Source: a virus
IMG/VR virus record: IMGVR_UViG_3300027699_000001
Location: 1 to 63,615 of that record
Strand: one strand, 5' to 3'
DNA length: 63,615 nucleotides
Below the pieces are notes generated by a model. It ran no database searches and was not told where the DNA came from. It was given only the letters and a program-made list of their open reading frames with translations. Positions 9,468 through 18,765 of the stretch are shown here, in pieces (the first letter of the stretch is position 1; every line of letters begins with the position of its first letter). A program made the translations under genes and the position numbers.

Positions 9468-10317
9468 TTTTAAACTCAATATCTATCATTCTATTCAAAC
9501 TAAATTTATTCATTACATGAACATTTGAATTAGACATAGTTACTCCGAGAAAATTTCCTGGAGGTGATGCTTCTATTACAAAAAATAATTTATTATCTTT
9601 TATTTCATATAAAACATCCTTGTCTGTTGATACATACATATTACCTGGAAGAACTTTTGGCCAATCATTTGACTGAAATCCATTTAAAATATGAATTGCA
9701 ATACTAAATGCAAAATCATTCCTATATAAACTTCCTGGAATTTGATATATTAATTTATAAAAACTCCAATTTTCTTTAATATGTTTAATTAAATTAAAAT
9801 AAGCTTCTGTCATTTTACTTTTTTTAAAATAAAAAGCAGTTGCCCATCTTAAATTTATAGATTTATCACTTACTCTATTAAAAGGTTGGAATTCTCGTTC
9901 TTTAAATATATCTATAGGATCTTTATAAATTAAAAAATCTTCATTTAACTCAAAACAATTTAATAAATCATTATTGCAAACAATAAAATCTACATCAATA
10001 ACTAATGTTTCGTCAAAAGGTGAAATATCATAACAATCTGGGCGAGTATGATTTTTCCACAACAATATTTTTTCTGTGTATGCTCCATCAAAAAATTTTC
10101 TTGTTTGATGAGTAGACAAAGTCTTCTTTAACTCAATTATTGAATCAATATATTTTTTGTAAAAGGGAAACGAATCTTTTACATAAGAAGAAGACTCTGT
10201 AGCTAACGCTACAGGTAAATTTAAATGTTCTTTTATTTTTTTAGCACAATAAATTGCCTGTTTTACATAGTCAATTTGTGAATTATTTACTGCAAATAAT
10301 AAAACTCCAGATTTCAT
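9460..10317 (-). CDS. GT-A-like glycosyltransferase (DxD: VIDVDFIV), paralogue
   Basis: This 285-residue protein opens with GVLLFAVNNSQIDYVKQAIYCA, matching the start of its downstream neighbour (CILAQNNPDTDYVRQAYALA). It has TLVIDVDFIVCNNDLL with the DxD at about residues 108-112. An HTRPDCYDISPFDETLV segment precedes the metal site, just as VYHVTPYEYTIV does in the paralogue. The pair probably arose by tandem duplication and then diverged. Its start overlaps the stop of the 115-residue gene by four bases. Confidence 0.6.
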   Translation of the reverse strand: MKSGVLLFAVNNSQIDYVKQAIYCAKKIKEHLNLPVALATESSSYVKDSFPFYKKYIDSIIELKKTLSTHQTRKFFDGAYTEKILLWKNHTRPDCYDISPFDETLVIDVDFIVCNNDLLNCFELNEDFLIYKDPIDIFKEREFQPFNRVSDKSINLRWATAFYFKKSKMTEAYFNLIKHIKENWSFYKLIYQIPGSLYRNDFAFSIAIHILNGFQSNDWPKVLPGNMYVSTDKDVLYEIKDNKLFFVIEASPPGNFLGVTMSNSNVHVMNKFSLNRMIDIEFKNE

Positions 10318-10661
10318 ATGTTTAATAAACCTTCAGATGTCCTTTTTTCTTTTAATTCATTAAACTTAATTAAGTATTCATTTACATTTGTAAAATAAAC
10401 ATTTAAAATTTTATCCAAAAATTCTTCTAAATCGTCTATTTCTATTGGAGTATTATTATCATCTACGAAAATAGCCGAAGTTTGATTTTTTTGTAATAAA
10501 GTATTACAAAAATTAATTAATTCTTTATTAACTACAAATTTACCGCCTCTTTCATAATATACAGAATTTTCTAAAAACTTTTCATATATTAACTTACGTT
10601 GATTATTCACCGTAACCATAAAATTAGAAAAATCTAGAGCTTTTTCAAGTCTTTCGTCCAT
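10314..10661 (-). CDS. Small conserved protein, first gene of the accessory operon
   Basis: This 115-residue protein (MDERLEKALDFSNFMVTVNNQ) is mostly helical and charged. It has a short central segment, FCNTLLQKNQTSAIFVDDNNTPIEIDDLEEFL. Similar small proteins occur in marine T4-like phages, but I know of no function. Its ribosome site is strong (TAGGAGG, five bases before the ATG), and the consensus promoter at 10694-10722 lies just upstream. This is therefore the promoter-proximal gene of the operon running from 10661 to beyond position 1. Confidence 0.65.
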   Translation of the reverse strand: MDERLEKALDFSNFMVTVNNQRKLIYEKFLENSVYYERGGKFVVNKELINFCNTLLQKNQTSAIFVDDNNTPIEIDDLEEFLDKILNVYFTNVNEYLIKFNELKEKRTSEGLLNI

Positions 10662-10680
10662 ATAAGCCTCCTATCTAAAG

Positions 10681-10695
10681 CTATACATTGTATAG
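10681..10695. promoter_or_regulatory. Palindrome over the transcription start, candidate operator
   Basis: CTATACA-T-TGTATAG is a perfect inverted repeat with 7-base arms. It overlaps the -10 box by two bases and covers the predicted start site of the accessory operon. This is the classic position for a repressor site. It could also form a weak 5' hairpin in the transcript. Confidence 0.45.
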
Positions 10696-10722
10696 TATAT
10701 ACTTAAGACAGAGAAATGTCAA
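10694..10722 (-). promoter_or_regulatory. Consensus sigma70-type promoter of the accessory operon
   Basis: On the minus strand, TTGACA (10722-10717) is followed by exactly 17 bases and then TATACT (10699-10694). The transcription start should fall near 10687. The -35 box overlaps the stop codon of the neighbouring virion gene. The start of the first operon gene is at 10661, behind a strong ribosome site. The bases before the -35 box (ATAGGTTGACA) also occur at the promoter at 61227. Confidence 0.75.
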
Positions 10723-11762
10723 CCTATATTTTGAAGATTTACATATGTAGGCGTAGCAACTGTAACTCCATCTACTACTGATGCTCGTACTTGAGTCATT
10801 GTAAGACCCAAATCTCCTGTAACTCTGTCATCTACATTACTACCGTCTGTATCAGCATCATTCCATTCAAATCTAAAAACAACAGAATTAGTTGAGAGTA
10901 ATTTAGCTTTTATTGTAAAATTATTTTCTGCGTAATTTGGAGCTGATCCTGATTTTGAAAAAATGTCTTGATAAGATGTAGTTAACTCATGAAACCCTAT
11001 AGCTGATGCAACTGTATGCGGCCCTGTAGCAGTAGTAGTTGTACTATGCACTTTAAAAGAAATAATTCCAGAATTTGTTATAATTGCATCCCAATCTACA
11101 TCTTTTTGATTGGTGGATTCATTTGTTAATGCAGAAGACATATTTATAACACCTCCTGTATTAAAAAAGTGACGTCGATGATCTTGGGTAGTTGCTGCAA
11201 TATCGATTCCATCGTCAGTTTTACATATATATCCGCCGGCAAAAACTAATTGAAATTCTGCACTTAATCCTGCAGCAGGCCAATCAGAAGTATATGACGC
11301 ACCTGTATCAGCCGATTGTACTTTTGTTTCTAGAACTGTTTGTGTAGCATGTACTGTTAAATGATCTACTTCAATTGCAGGAATAAGCGGTGGAATATCA
11401 TTTACACCTTTTGTAGCATCTGGATTAACAACTGTAAATGTATCTGGTGTTCCTGGTGTACGCTGAACAGTGTCTCCTGATCCTGTATTTGACTCATCTG
11501 CTCCTATAATATTTCCGGATACTATCTGATTAATTCCAATGGATGTATTAAATTGATGCCCATATACCATATTAAGATCTGTAAATAATCCACCCCATTG
11601 ACCTGCGGTTATATCATCTACGCCGGCCGGTGCTACCATTCCAGTATTAGCCATAGCTTGACCATAACCTTTATCACCTGATCCTATGCCTAGAATAAGA
11701 TTTATACGAGTAACAGCGTCATTATGTTCAGTAATTTCAACATTATCACCTGGTGAAACCAT
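10719..11762 (-). CDS. Virion/fibre-type structural protein (paralogue 1)
   Basis: This 347-residue protein is rich in Thr, Ser, Gly and Asn, with low Lys and no cysteine clusters, typical of beta-rich virion appendages. It shares a block order with the gene at 11830-12732: NLILGIGSGDKGYGQAMA near the N-terminus, then VDHLTVHATQ, RRHFFNTGG, FHELTTSYQDIFSKSGSA and a C-terminal TGDLGLTMTQVRAS. It has a strong ribosome site (AAGGAGATATA). An AATAAATA late-type motif lies upstream. It is probably a tail or fibre component; its exact location is unknown. Confidence 0.7.
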   Translation of the reverse strand: MVSPGDNVEITEHNDAVTRINLILGIGSGDKGYGQAMANTGMVAPAGVDDITAGQWGGLFTDLNMVYGHQFNTSIGINQIVSGNIIGADESNTGSGDTVQRTPGTPDTFTVVNPDATKGVNDIPPLIPAIEVDHLTVHATQTVLETKVQSADTGASYTSDWPAAGLSAEFQLVFAGGYICKTDDGIDIAATTQDHRRHFFNTGGVINMSSALTNESTNQKDVDWDAIITNSGIISFKVHSTTTTATGPHTVASAIGFHELTTSYQDIFSKSGSAPNYAENNFTIKAKLLSTNSVVFRFEWNDADTDGSNVDDRVTGDLGLTMTQVRASVVDGVTVATPTYVNLQNIG

Positions 11763-11791
11763 TATATCTCCTTGCGAATAAAGTACTCATA

Positions 11792-11799
11792 TATTTATT
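11792..11799 (-). promoter_or_regulatory. Late promoter motif AATAAATA
   Basis: This minus-strand AATAAATA fits the NATAAATA late consensus of T4-like phages. It would give a leader of about 24 bases before the ATG at 11762. Confidence 0.45.
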
Positions 11800-11829
11800 C
11801 AAACAATGAAATATATTAATTTTATTGAA

Positions 11830-12732
11830 TTATAATTCTACTGTATTAGAATATGTTGGACTAGGAACTGAAACATAAATTCCGGACGCACGGCGTTGGG
11901 TAATAGTACTAGTAAGAGTTCCTGTAACATTTTCGTCAGGAGTACCACCTGAATCATCTTGGAATCTTATATCAAATTCTATAATTCTACTATCAACTTC
12001 TTTTGCTGTAATTCGAAACAAATTTTCATCATAATTATAAGCAGATCCTGATTTTTGAAATACTGTTTGGTGTGTACTTGTTAATTCAAAATTTCCTATA
12101 GCACTAGGTGTTCCATTACCAGAACTTGTAGTTGCATGTATTGCAAAAGATACTATCCCTATACCTGACAATAATCCTGCCCAATCTGCATCTTTAGACC
12201 CTGCACCATTAGATAATTGTCCTTGAAATCTAACCTCTCCACCTGTATTAAAAAAATGTCTACGAGCATTATCAGTAAAAAATGTTACTTGAAAAGTATG
12301 TATAACAGTACCATTCCAGTCTTGTGTTCTAGTACTAGAAGTTGCTGCTTCAACAGATGCTTGAGTATCATCGCATAAAAGTTTATCAGATTCTACAGAA
12401 TCTACTATACTAATAAAATCATTATAGCCTTTTAAACTATTTGTTCCACCGCCAGATAATACCACATCATCTGCACCAATTCTATCTGTAATTTCAACAG
12501 TTGCTATATTAGTTAAACTACCTGATTGATGTGCTCTACATTTATCTATATCAGTTTTAAGATTTACCATTTTTTCAGCAGTTATTACTGAATTAGCTGA
12601 AACAACATTACTTGATAAAACTTGACCATACCCTGTATCTGTAGATCCTACTCCTAAAACAGTTTCAACACGGCTTTGTAATCCATTATATGTTGCAGCC
12701 GTGATAACATCTTGAACACTTACAGTAGGCAT
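11830..12732 (-). CDS. Virion/fibre-type structural protein (paralogue 2)
   Basis: This 300-residue protein is clearly paralogous to the neighbouring 347-residue protein. It has VETVLGVGSTDTGYGQVLS, ARRHFFNTGGEVRFQG, GNFELTSTHQTVFQKSGSA and a C-terminal VTGTLTSTITQRRAS. It is beta-rich and low in charge, and is probably a component of a tail fibre or tail surface. A perfect TATAAATA late motif stands 26 bases upstream of the ATG at 12732. The second copy lacks a roughly 50-residue insert present in the first. Confidence 0.7.
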   Translation of the reverse strand: MPTVSVQDVITAATYNGLQSRVETVLGVGSTDTGYGQVLSSNVVSANSVITAEKMVNLKTDIDKCRAHQSGSLTNIATVEITDRIGADDVVLSGGGTNSLKGYNDFISIVDSVESDKLLCDDTQASVEAATSSTRTQDWNGTVIHTFQVTFFTDNARRHFFNTGGEVRFQGQLSNGAGSKDADWAGLLSGIGIVSFAIHATTSSGNGTPSAIGNFELTSTHQTVFQKSGSAYNYDENLFRITAKEVDSRIIEFDIRFQDDSGGTPDENVTGTLTSTITQRRASGIYVSVPSPTYSNTVEL

Positions 12733-12757
12733 GGTGCAATCCTATTATAATTTTGAA

Positions 12758-12765
12758 TATTTATA
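12758..12765 (-). promoter_or_regulatory. Late promoter motif TATAAATA
   Basis: This is an exact match to the T4 late -10 element on the minus strand, overlapping the stop codon of the upstream gene. It predicts a leader of about 20 bases for the gene starting at 12732. Confidence 0.65.
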
Positions 12766-14275
12766 CTTTGAGTATGCATTCAACTAGTTTCTCTCTTTCT
12801 TCATTATTTGTTTCTAAAGAAATACCAACCATTCCACTAGTTACGTTAGTTGAACAAACTCCATCATTATAAACATACACTGATTGACCTTTATCAACAG
12901 GTCCTGTAACACGAACTGGTAAGCGTCCTGTTAATCCTATTGCTTGACCTTCACTGTCTCCGTTCATAAGATAAGCAGGTGATTCAGAAATTACACCTAT
13001 ACACATATCTTCAGAAGATGCTGCTGTAGTTTCCCCTTCACCACCAACTGCCATTGCAGTTCCTGGTGGATAAAGTGTATCAGTAGTATATTTTTCTGCC
13101 AAGTCAGCATATTGTGCTTGTGTTGCTATACCTACAAAATACGCTGCTTTTAGTGAACCAACTGGTATTGTTTGAGAATTTATTACTTCTTCTACAGACG
13201 TTCTTACTGCAACAGTTCCTGAACTTGATGTTTCACTTCCTGTTCTATTAGTTCCACTTACAACTAGTGCTGTAGCTTTTTCTGCTAATCCTGTAAAATT
13301 GTCTGCATAAACATTATTAAATTTATGATCAGTACTACCTAATGTTACAACTTCTGTAGTAATTTCATCACTCTGTAACCCTGGAATTACAGAATTTGAA
13401 TACATTCTTAACGGATTTTTTACAACTCCTAAGCTATTCTTTGCTTTAAATGAAATGAGTGTTCCTACTTCATTAGCAAATACAGCTTCATTTCCGTTTT
13501 CAATTAAAATTCTTAAATCATTAGAATCACCTATAGCAATACCTATATCTGCAAATTCTGCTAAACTAGTAAATTCTGCATTTCCAGTTTGAAGGAAGTT
13601 CGAAGCTTCTACTCCTCCTAATTTCAATGCATTTGAAGATGTACCCCAATAAATATGATCAGTTGATGTAACACCTCCTGTAGCATTAAGAGTGTTTATT
13701 AAAGTAAAACCTTTCTTGATTCTATCAAAACCTGGAATAGTATTAGCTGGATCTGTTAAATCTATTGTAAACTCTAATGAACTTAAAATTATAACTACTT
13801 CATCATTTACAATACCTTTAATAATTGCACGAGTAGCTCCAGTGTCATCTTTTACTGTACTACTTGTCCATTGTGTTAAAGAATCACCTGCGTCTTGGGG
13901 TCCGACGAGGATGAAATCTGTTCCATTAAATGCATACAATTGTTCATTTGCTGTATCCCACCAAAAATCACCTTCTGTTAATCCTGATGGAACTGTAGCA
14001 CTTACTTCTGCACCACCTGTAGTACGAAATTTTGTACCATCATAAAATTTTAATTTTCTTACGGAACTATCAAACCATATCTGTCCTGAAAGTGCTTTGG
14101 GTGGAGGAGTTGCTCCCGAAAAGTTTTCTAACAAAAATACAAAATTTTCATTTTGTATCTCCCCATACCCAGCATAGTTTTTACCAACTAATTTTATATC
14201 AGTTGTTTGGTCAATAGTTCCATCTTCAACAACTGTTAGCTGGGTATTATTATATCTGTCAATTGTGTATGCCAT
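12761..14275 (-). CDS. Fibre-type structural protein with shared N-terminal module (1 of 3)
   Basis: This 504-residue protein begins with a module of about 110 residues: a DGTIDQTTDIKLVGKNYAGY segment, then ENFVFLLENFSG, SGQIWFDSSVRKLKFYDGT and GDFWWDTANEQLYAFNGT. The same module starts the two following fibre genes and probably attaches them to a common site. The rest is beta-rich and ends in a domain (about 390-500) with AEKYTTDTLYPPGTAMAVGG and VRVTGPVDKGQSVYVYNDG, similar to peptidase-G2-like or fibre-tip domains of other phages. That similarity is from memory and unconfirmed. Confidence 0.7.
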   Translation of the reverse strand: MAYTIDRYNNTQLTVVEDGTIDQTTDIKLVGKNYAGYGEIQNENFVFLLENFSGATPPPKALSGQIWFDSSVRKLKFYDGTKFRTTGGAEVSATVPSGLTEGDFWWDTANEQLYAFNGTDFILVGPQDAGDSLTQWTSSTVKDDTGATRAIIKGIVNDEVVIILSSLEFTIDLTDPANTIPGFDRIKKGFTLINTLNATGGVTSTDHIYWGTSSNALKLGGVEASNFLQTGNAEFTSLAEFADIGIAIGDSNDLRILIENGNEAVFANEVGTLISFKAKNSLGVVKNPLRMYSNSVIPGLQSDEITTEVVTLGSTDHKFNNVYADNFTGLAEKATALVVSGTNRTGSETSSSGTVAVRTSVEEVINSQTIPVGSLKAAYFVGIATQAQYADLAEKYTTDTLYPPGTAMAVGGEGETTAASSEDMCIGVISESPAYLMNGDSEGQAIGLTGRLPVRVTGPVDKGQSVYVYNDGVCSTNVTSGMVGISLETNNEEREKLVECILKV

Positions 14276-14312
14276 TTTATTTTTAACCCCTAATATGCTA
14301 CATATTTAATAG

Positions 14313-14320
14313 TATTTATC
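14313..14320 (-). promoter_or_regulatory. Late promoter motif GATAAATA
   Basis: This minus-strand GATAAATA lies in the 49-base gap before the ATG at 14275. The predicted leader is about 32 bases. Confidence 0.5.
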
Positions 14321-14324
14321 AGCA

Positions 14325-16091
14325 TCATGGATAATTACTCGTGTTCGCATGCGTCCAAGAAGACCCATCGCTGGTAAAAGTCATAGTATATCTAGCAGGG
14401 CCCGAAGGATGCCAACAATGTATAATAGCTGTTGCCCCATTTTTTGTACTAGAAGGATAAACAACGTTTAAAACACCTTGAACATCAACTGTTGGACCTA
14501 CATTCGTTCCTGGGACAAAGGGATTATTAAATCCTGTTATATCTAAACTTAAACCTATATTATCTGCATCTATTTGTGCATCTACATAATTCTTTGTTGC
14601 TACATCTTGAGCAGAAGTTGGATCTGTAACTCCTGCAATTTTCTTACTATTAACAGTAATAGTACCTTGACTTACTATTTGAAGTGGACTAGCAGTTGTA
14701 GTAATTGTACTTCCGTCTATAGTTACATCATCTACTGCAAGAGCCGTTAATGTTCCTACTTGTGTTAACCCAGTTGCTGAGGTAACAGTTGAAGAAAGAG
14801 TAGTTTGACTTAAAAGAAGTGCTCCATCTATTTTATATTCAGGTGTTGGATTTAAAGCATGTGTTATTAAGTTAAAATCTTGGTTTGATGTCCAACTATC
14901 TGTTGCATCTATCCAAAATAGTTCTTTGTCGCCGCCACTTGATCTAATTGTTAATCCTGCTCCATCGACAGCGGCATCATTACTTATAGTACTATCATCT
15001 AATATACCTAATTCTATATTTTTATCTTCAACTCGCAAAGTTGATACATTCAAATATGTAGTATCACCTTGCACTAATAAATTTCCGGTAACTGTTAAAT
15101 CACCAGTAAATTTACCAGCTCCTGCAACATCTAATTTTACAGTAGGTGCATTATTAAATACTCCAACTCTTTCATTAGTTGCATCTACATATAAACCTGA
15201 AACAAATGTGTTACCAACACGTACTTTTAAATTAATATCAGTATTTTGTTGCTGAGTTTCTAATTCTACTTCTTGAGTGCTAGGATTTGTTTTTAAAAGT
15301 CCATATTCATTATCACCAATTCCTATTGCTAAACCATTGGTATTTTTAATAGATAATTTACCTGAAGTTGATGTAGCTTGATCTGTTCGCATAAAATTAG
15401 CATCTGTAAATTCGTTTCCACTATCATCTACTAATCCTTTTGAAAAAGTAGCTGTTCCATTATATATAAAAGCAGAAGTAACTGGATTAAATCCTTGTTT
15501 AAAAAGTTGTCTTTTTGGAGTTTGTGTATCAAGAGGATCTTCTGGATATCCCGGAACACCATTAACTACATCTGCATAGTATTGACTATCTGCAAACACT
15601 CCTACAAGTGTGCCACCTATATATAATTTTAAAGCTGTTTTTGTAACATTAACTGTAGTAATAACTGATTGTACTTCAAATCCAGTTTTTTGCTGTCCTG
15701 CTTTAAACTCTGGGCCTACTAAAACTAAATCTGTTCCATCATGAAAATATAATTGATTATTATCATTATCTATCCAAAGATCGCCTGCAACTAAACCGGT
15801 TGGTTGCTGACTGCTAACAATAGGACCGCCTGCTGCTTTAAACGTTGTTCCATTATATAATTTTAAACGTTGCTCACTTGTATCCCACCATAACTGTCCT
15901 GTTATAGGAATTCCTGGAGCGGCAGAACCCGAAAAGTTTTCTAATAATTTAATAAAATTTTCATTTAAAAATTCACCAAAACCCTTATAATTACGTCCAA
16001 CTAGCGTTAAATTAGTTGTTGTAGTATCTATTTGTCCATCAACTAAATCAATTAGTAGATCACCATTAGTTTTATTCAGTCTATAACTCAT
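14325..16091 (-). CDS. Fibre-type structural protein with shared N-terminal module (2 of 3)
   Basis: This 588-residue protein has the shared N-terminal module (NGDLLIDLVDGQIDTTTTNL, ENFIKLLENFSGS, GQLWWDTSEQRLKLYNGT). The middle contains the fibre repeat pattern KLDVAGAGKFTGDLTVTGNL and TTYLNVSTLRVEDKNIELG, common in phage fibres that carry 'VTGDLTVTGNL' strands. The C-terminus (CWHPSGPARYTMTFTSDGSS) is a short beta tip. The start overlaps the preceding stop by four bases (ATGA), with AGGAG six bases upstream. Confidence 0.75.
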   Translation of the reverse strand: MSYRLNKTNGDLLIDLVDGQIDTTTTNLTLVGRNYKGFGEFLNENFIKLLENFSGSAAPGIPITGQLWWDTSEQRLKLYNGTTFKAAGGPIVSSQQPTGLVAGDLWIDNDNNQLYFHDGTDLVLVGPEFKAGQQKTGFEVQSVITTVNVTKTALKLYIGGTLVGVFADSQYYADVVNGVPGYPEDPLDTQTPKRQLFKQGFNPVTSAFIYNGTATFSKGLVDDSGNEFTDANFMRTDQATSTSGKLSIKNTNGLAIGIGDNEYGLLKTNPSTQEVELETQQQNTDINLKVRVGNTFVSGLYVDATNERVGVFNNAPTVKLDVAGAGKFTGDLTVTGNLLVQGDTTYLNVSTLRVEDKNIELGILDDSTISNDAAVDGAGLTIRSSGGDKELFWIDATDSWTSNQDFNLITHALNPTPEYKIDGALLLSQTTLSSTVTSATGLTQVGTLTALAVDDVTIDGSTITTTASPLQIVSQGTITVNSKKIAGVTDPTSAQDVATKNYVDAQIDADNIGLSLDITGFNNPFVPGTNVGPTVDVQGVLNVVYPSSTKNGATAIIHCWHPSGPARYTMTFTSDGSSWTHANTSNYP

Positions 16092-18121
16092 GCAATGCTC
16101 CTGCCTGTATATATAATATAATTAATAATTAAATGTGGATTCATTACATCTAAACTTTGTCCTAATACACCCGACTCTACACCGCCACTATTGGGCAAAT
16201 ATTGTCCACCATTGGTTGCAGCTGGTCCATCTCCTAAGAAAGCTCCTGTATCACCTGGTGTAGACGTCACATTATTAATAGCATAAAACTGTGTAAGTGC
16301 GTCTCCTTTTAAATCATGAACGTGATCGGGTAAGTTTGAAACAGCAATTCCTACAGTTTCAGCACCATCTTGTGCTCCTAAAACATCTGCAGATTCATTT
16401 ACTATAACATCGGCACTTGTTCCGCCCATATCATCTTTACCTATAGGCATTCTACCTCTTAAATCAGGAACTTTAAAATATCCTGCTGTTACAGATGCTT
16501 CACTACCAAAATTATAAGCTATTGCAGCAAAAAGCTGTGCATATTCCGATATAAGATATTCAGTACCATCACAAAATAGCCAATCTTCTGGTGCAGCAAT
16601 TCCTCCATAAGGTAACATAACTCCTGCAGGATTAATAGGAACTGCATTAAATAAATTTGCTCTTGTTAATTTATGAAGACCAACAGTTCCTGAAGTTCTG
16701 TTTATAAGAATTTCATCATCTGCTTGTGAAGTAGTTGCTGAAGTTTTTCCTGCAATAATATCATTACTAATAGTTGCATTAAAAATTTTTGTAGCACCAC
16801 CTACTTGCCCGTCAAATACAAAATCGGGAGCTGTTACATCTCCTGTTAATTGAAATGTTGTTGCTGATGTTAATTTATCAGCAGAACCTGCTCTACCTGA
16901 AACAGTACCGCTTACATTTCCTACTAAATTACCTGTAAATGTTACAGAATGAATATTTTTCCATTTTACAGCACTTGTTCCTAAGCTATAAGTGTTATGT
17001 AATTCAGGCATTAAATCTCTTAATGTTGTTGTTCCTATAACATCAAGTGTTTGCCCTATGTTTACATTTTTTGCAACTCCTAAACCACCTTTGGTTATAA
17101 CACTACCTGTTCCTATAGTAGAACTATCAGTAGTATCATTAATATTAAGAGTACCACTTGCTTTTACATTACCTGTTACATCTAATGCTTCGTCTGGTGC
17201 TGTATTATTAACACCTAAACGTAAATTTGAATCTATTCTTAATACAGTTTGTAATAAACCAGCATTTTTAACACGAACGTCAATATTAGATCCTTCAATT
17301 TGGTGTTGAATAATACCTGCGGATCCTTCTACTCCAATACCTAATTCTGCATTAATACCATAATTTATACCTGTATTATTTTGAACATTTATTGGAAATA
17401 ATGTAGTACTAGTTATATCTCCTCTTAAAAAATTAGCAGCTAAAATTTCTTGACCTGATACTACTAAACTTTCTGCTTTTTCTGCTACACCTCTATATTT
17501 TAAAACACCGGCCCCTGTTATATCTTTACTACTTAAATTAATTCCAGGATAAATTACTGAAAATCCTGTTATAACTAATTTTGGTGTAAAAGTACTAGTT
17601 GAAATAATAGCAGCGGGTTGGGCAAGAACTTCTAATACAATACATGTATATGTAGTATTATCTGTACCTATAATAGATATTGCTCTTGGTCCAGTTGATA
17701 ATCCATCACTAAATTCAGGACCTACTAAAACCCAAGCTGCACCAGAATACAAATATAATTGCTGGTTATCTGTGTCTACCCATAAATCCCCTGTTTGAAT
17801 TGTTGCAGCTTCGCTACCCACTGGTTCACTAATTTGTTTATATATACCTGCAGCAGATACCCAATTTACTCCATTAAAAACCTTAAGTGATTCTAATGTA
17901 GCAGTAGTATCATACCATAATTGTCCTTCTACAGCTCTTGCAGGTTCAGTAGTATGTGCAAAATTCTCTAATAAATGTAAAAAGTTTTCTGCAATAGCAG
18001 AACCATACGCTGTTGTATTTCTTCCTGGAATAGAAAGAGTAGTTTCTTGATTTAAAGTTAGATCTTCTACAGTAATTGAACCTTTATTTGGTTCATCTGT
18101 ATATGGAATAGTATACGCCAT
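16088..18121 (-). CDS. Tail fibre with C-terminal phage tail-collar domain (3 of 3)
   Basis: This 677-residue protein starts with the shared module (EPNKGSITVEDLTLNQETTL, ENFLHLLENFAHT, GQLWYDTTATLESLKVFNG). It carries the VTGNVKASGTLNINDTTDS fibre repeat in the middle. Residues about 500-570 match the tail-collar domain: GVMLPYGGIAAPEDWLFCDG, AIAYNFGS and FKVPDLRGRMPIGKDDMGG. The end (HVHDLKG through MNPHLIINYIIYTGR) is the usual C-terminus of collar-domain fibre tips. It is probably a receptor-proximal short fibre. Confidence 0.85.
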   Translation of the reverse strand: MAYTIPYTDEPNKGSITVEDLTLNQETTLSIPGRNTTAYGSAIAENFLHLLENFAHTTEPARAVEGQLWYDTTATLESLKVFNGVNWVSAAGIYKQISEPVGSEAATIQTGDLWVDTDNQQLYLYSGAAWVLVGPEFSDGLSTGPRAISIIGTDNTTYTCIVLEVLAQPAAIISTSTFTPKLVITGFSVIYPGINLSSKDITGAGVLKYRGVAEKAESLVVSGQEILAANFLRGDITSTTLFPINVQNNTGINYGINAELGIGVEGSAGIIQHQIEGSNIDVRVKNAGLLQTVLRIDSNLRLGVNNTAPDEALDVTGNVKASGTLNINDTTDSSTIGTGSVITKGGLGVAKNVNIGQTLDVIGTTTLRDLMPELHNTYSLGTSAVKWKNIHSVTFTGNLVGNVSGTVSGRAGSADKLTSATTFQLTGDVTAPDFVFDGQVGGATKIFNATISNDIIAGKTSATTSQADDEILINRTSGTVGLHKLTRANLFNAVPINPAGVMLPYGGIAAPEDWLFCDGTEYLISEYAQLFAAIAYNFGSEASVTAGYFKVPDLRGRMPIGKDDMGGTSADVIVNESADVLGAQDGAETVGIAVSNLPDHVHDLKGDALTQFYAINNVTSTPGDTGAFLGDGPAATNGGQYLPNSGGVESGVLGQSLDVMNPHLIINYIIYTGRSIA

Positions 18122-18125
18122 CTAG

Positions 18126-18740
18126 TTATTCCTCATTGAATCCAGTTAGACTTTGTACCCTTACTGTATAATCAATTTGTACTAGTCTATTAAGTGACTT
18201 TTGTACAGGATGAAAAATAACATGGGTTAACAATCTCCCTGTTCCACTTGTATCATATGCTTTTAAACCTAATTCGTCGAAAACATACAAACTAGCATTA
18301 TCTGTAGCAGTATCAAATGCATCTTGTCCACTAGGTTCTCCGTAATCTAACAAACATGTTACAAGGACATCTGTATAATTTGTACCACTTACATGTCTTG
18401 TTTCTATTTTATTTCTAACAGGATCTAGATTATTAACACTTCTATCATCTACTACTTTTGTAAAAGTTTGATTATATAAACTAGCATTAACTCCTGTAGA
18501 ATTTGGAGTTAGATACGTAATTATTCCGGTAGGATCTACACTAGTTCCTCCGTTTCCAAAGCTCATTTCATGAATCCAGCCTTCTCCGCCATTTCCTATA
18601 CTTTCTGCAAGACTTAAACTCATGTTTTCGTAATGAATTGCATTACGTTTGTCTACAAATATGTAATTGGAAACTGGGTCATAAATTTTTATATAACCTT
18701 GCAGTAAAATTCCGTTCATTTCTTTAAAGTTGTCTCTCAT
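18126..18740 (-). CDS. Virion structural protein (baseplate/fibre-associated), unnamed
   Basis: This 204-residue protein starts at the ATG at 18740 (MRDNFKEMNGILLQG), with an AGGA ribosome site six bases upstream. An upstream in-frame TTG at 18755 would remove that site. It contains GYIKIYDPVSNYIFVDKRNA, SIGNGGEGWIHEMSFGNGG and LLTHVIFHPVQKSLNRLVQI, a conserved layout in marine T4-like phages next to the giant tail gene. Function unknown. The downstream fibre gene begins five bases after it. Confidence 0.65.
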   Translation of the reverse strand: MRDNFKEMNGILLQGYIKIYDPVSNYIFVDKRNAIHYENMSLSLAESIGNGGEGWIHEMSFGNGGTSVDPTGIITYLTPNSTGVNASLYNQTFTKVVDDRSVNNLDPVRNKIETRHVSGTNYTDVLVTCLLDYGEPSGQDAFDTATDNASLYVFDELGLKAYDTSGTGRLLTHVIFHPVQKSLNRLVQIDYTVRVQSLTGFNEE

Positions 18741-18757
18741 TTTATTTCCTGTCAATG

Positions 18758-18765
18758 TATTTATC
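18758..18765 (-). promoter_or_regulatory. Late promoter motif GATAAATA
   Basis: This minus-strand motif overlaps the 3' end of the giant gene. It would start transcription about 12 bases before the ATG at 18740, just ahead of its ribosome site. Confidence 0.5.
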
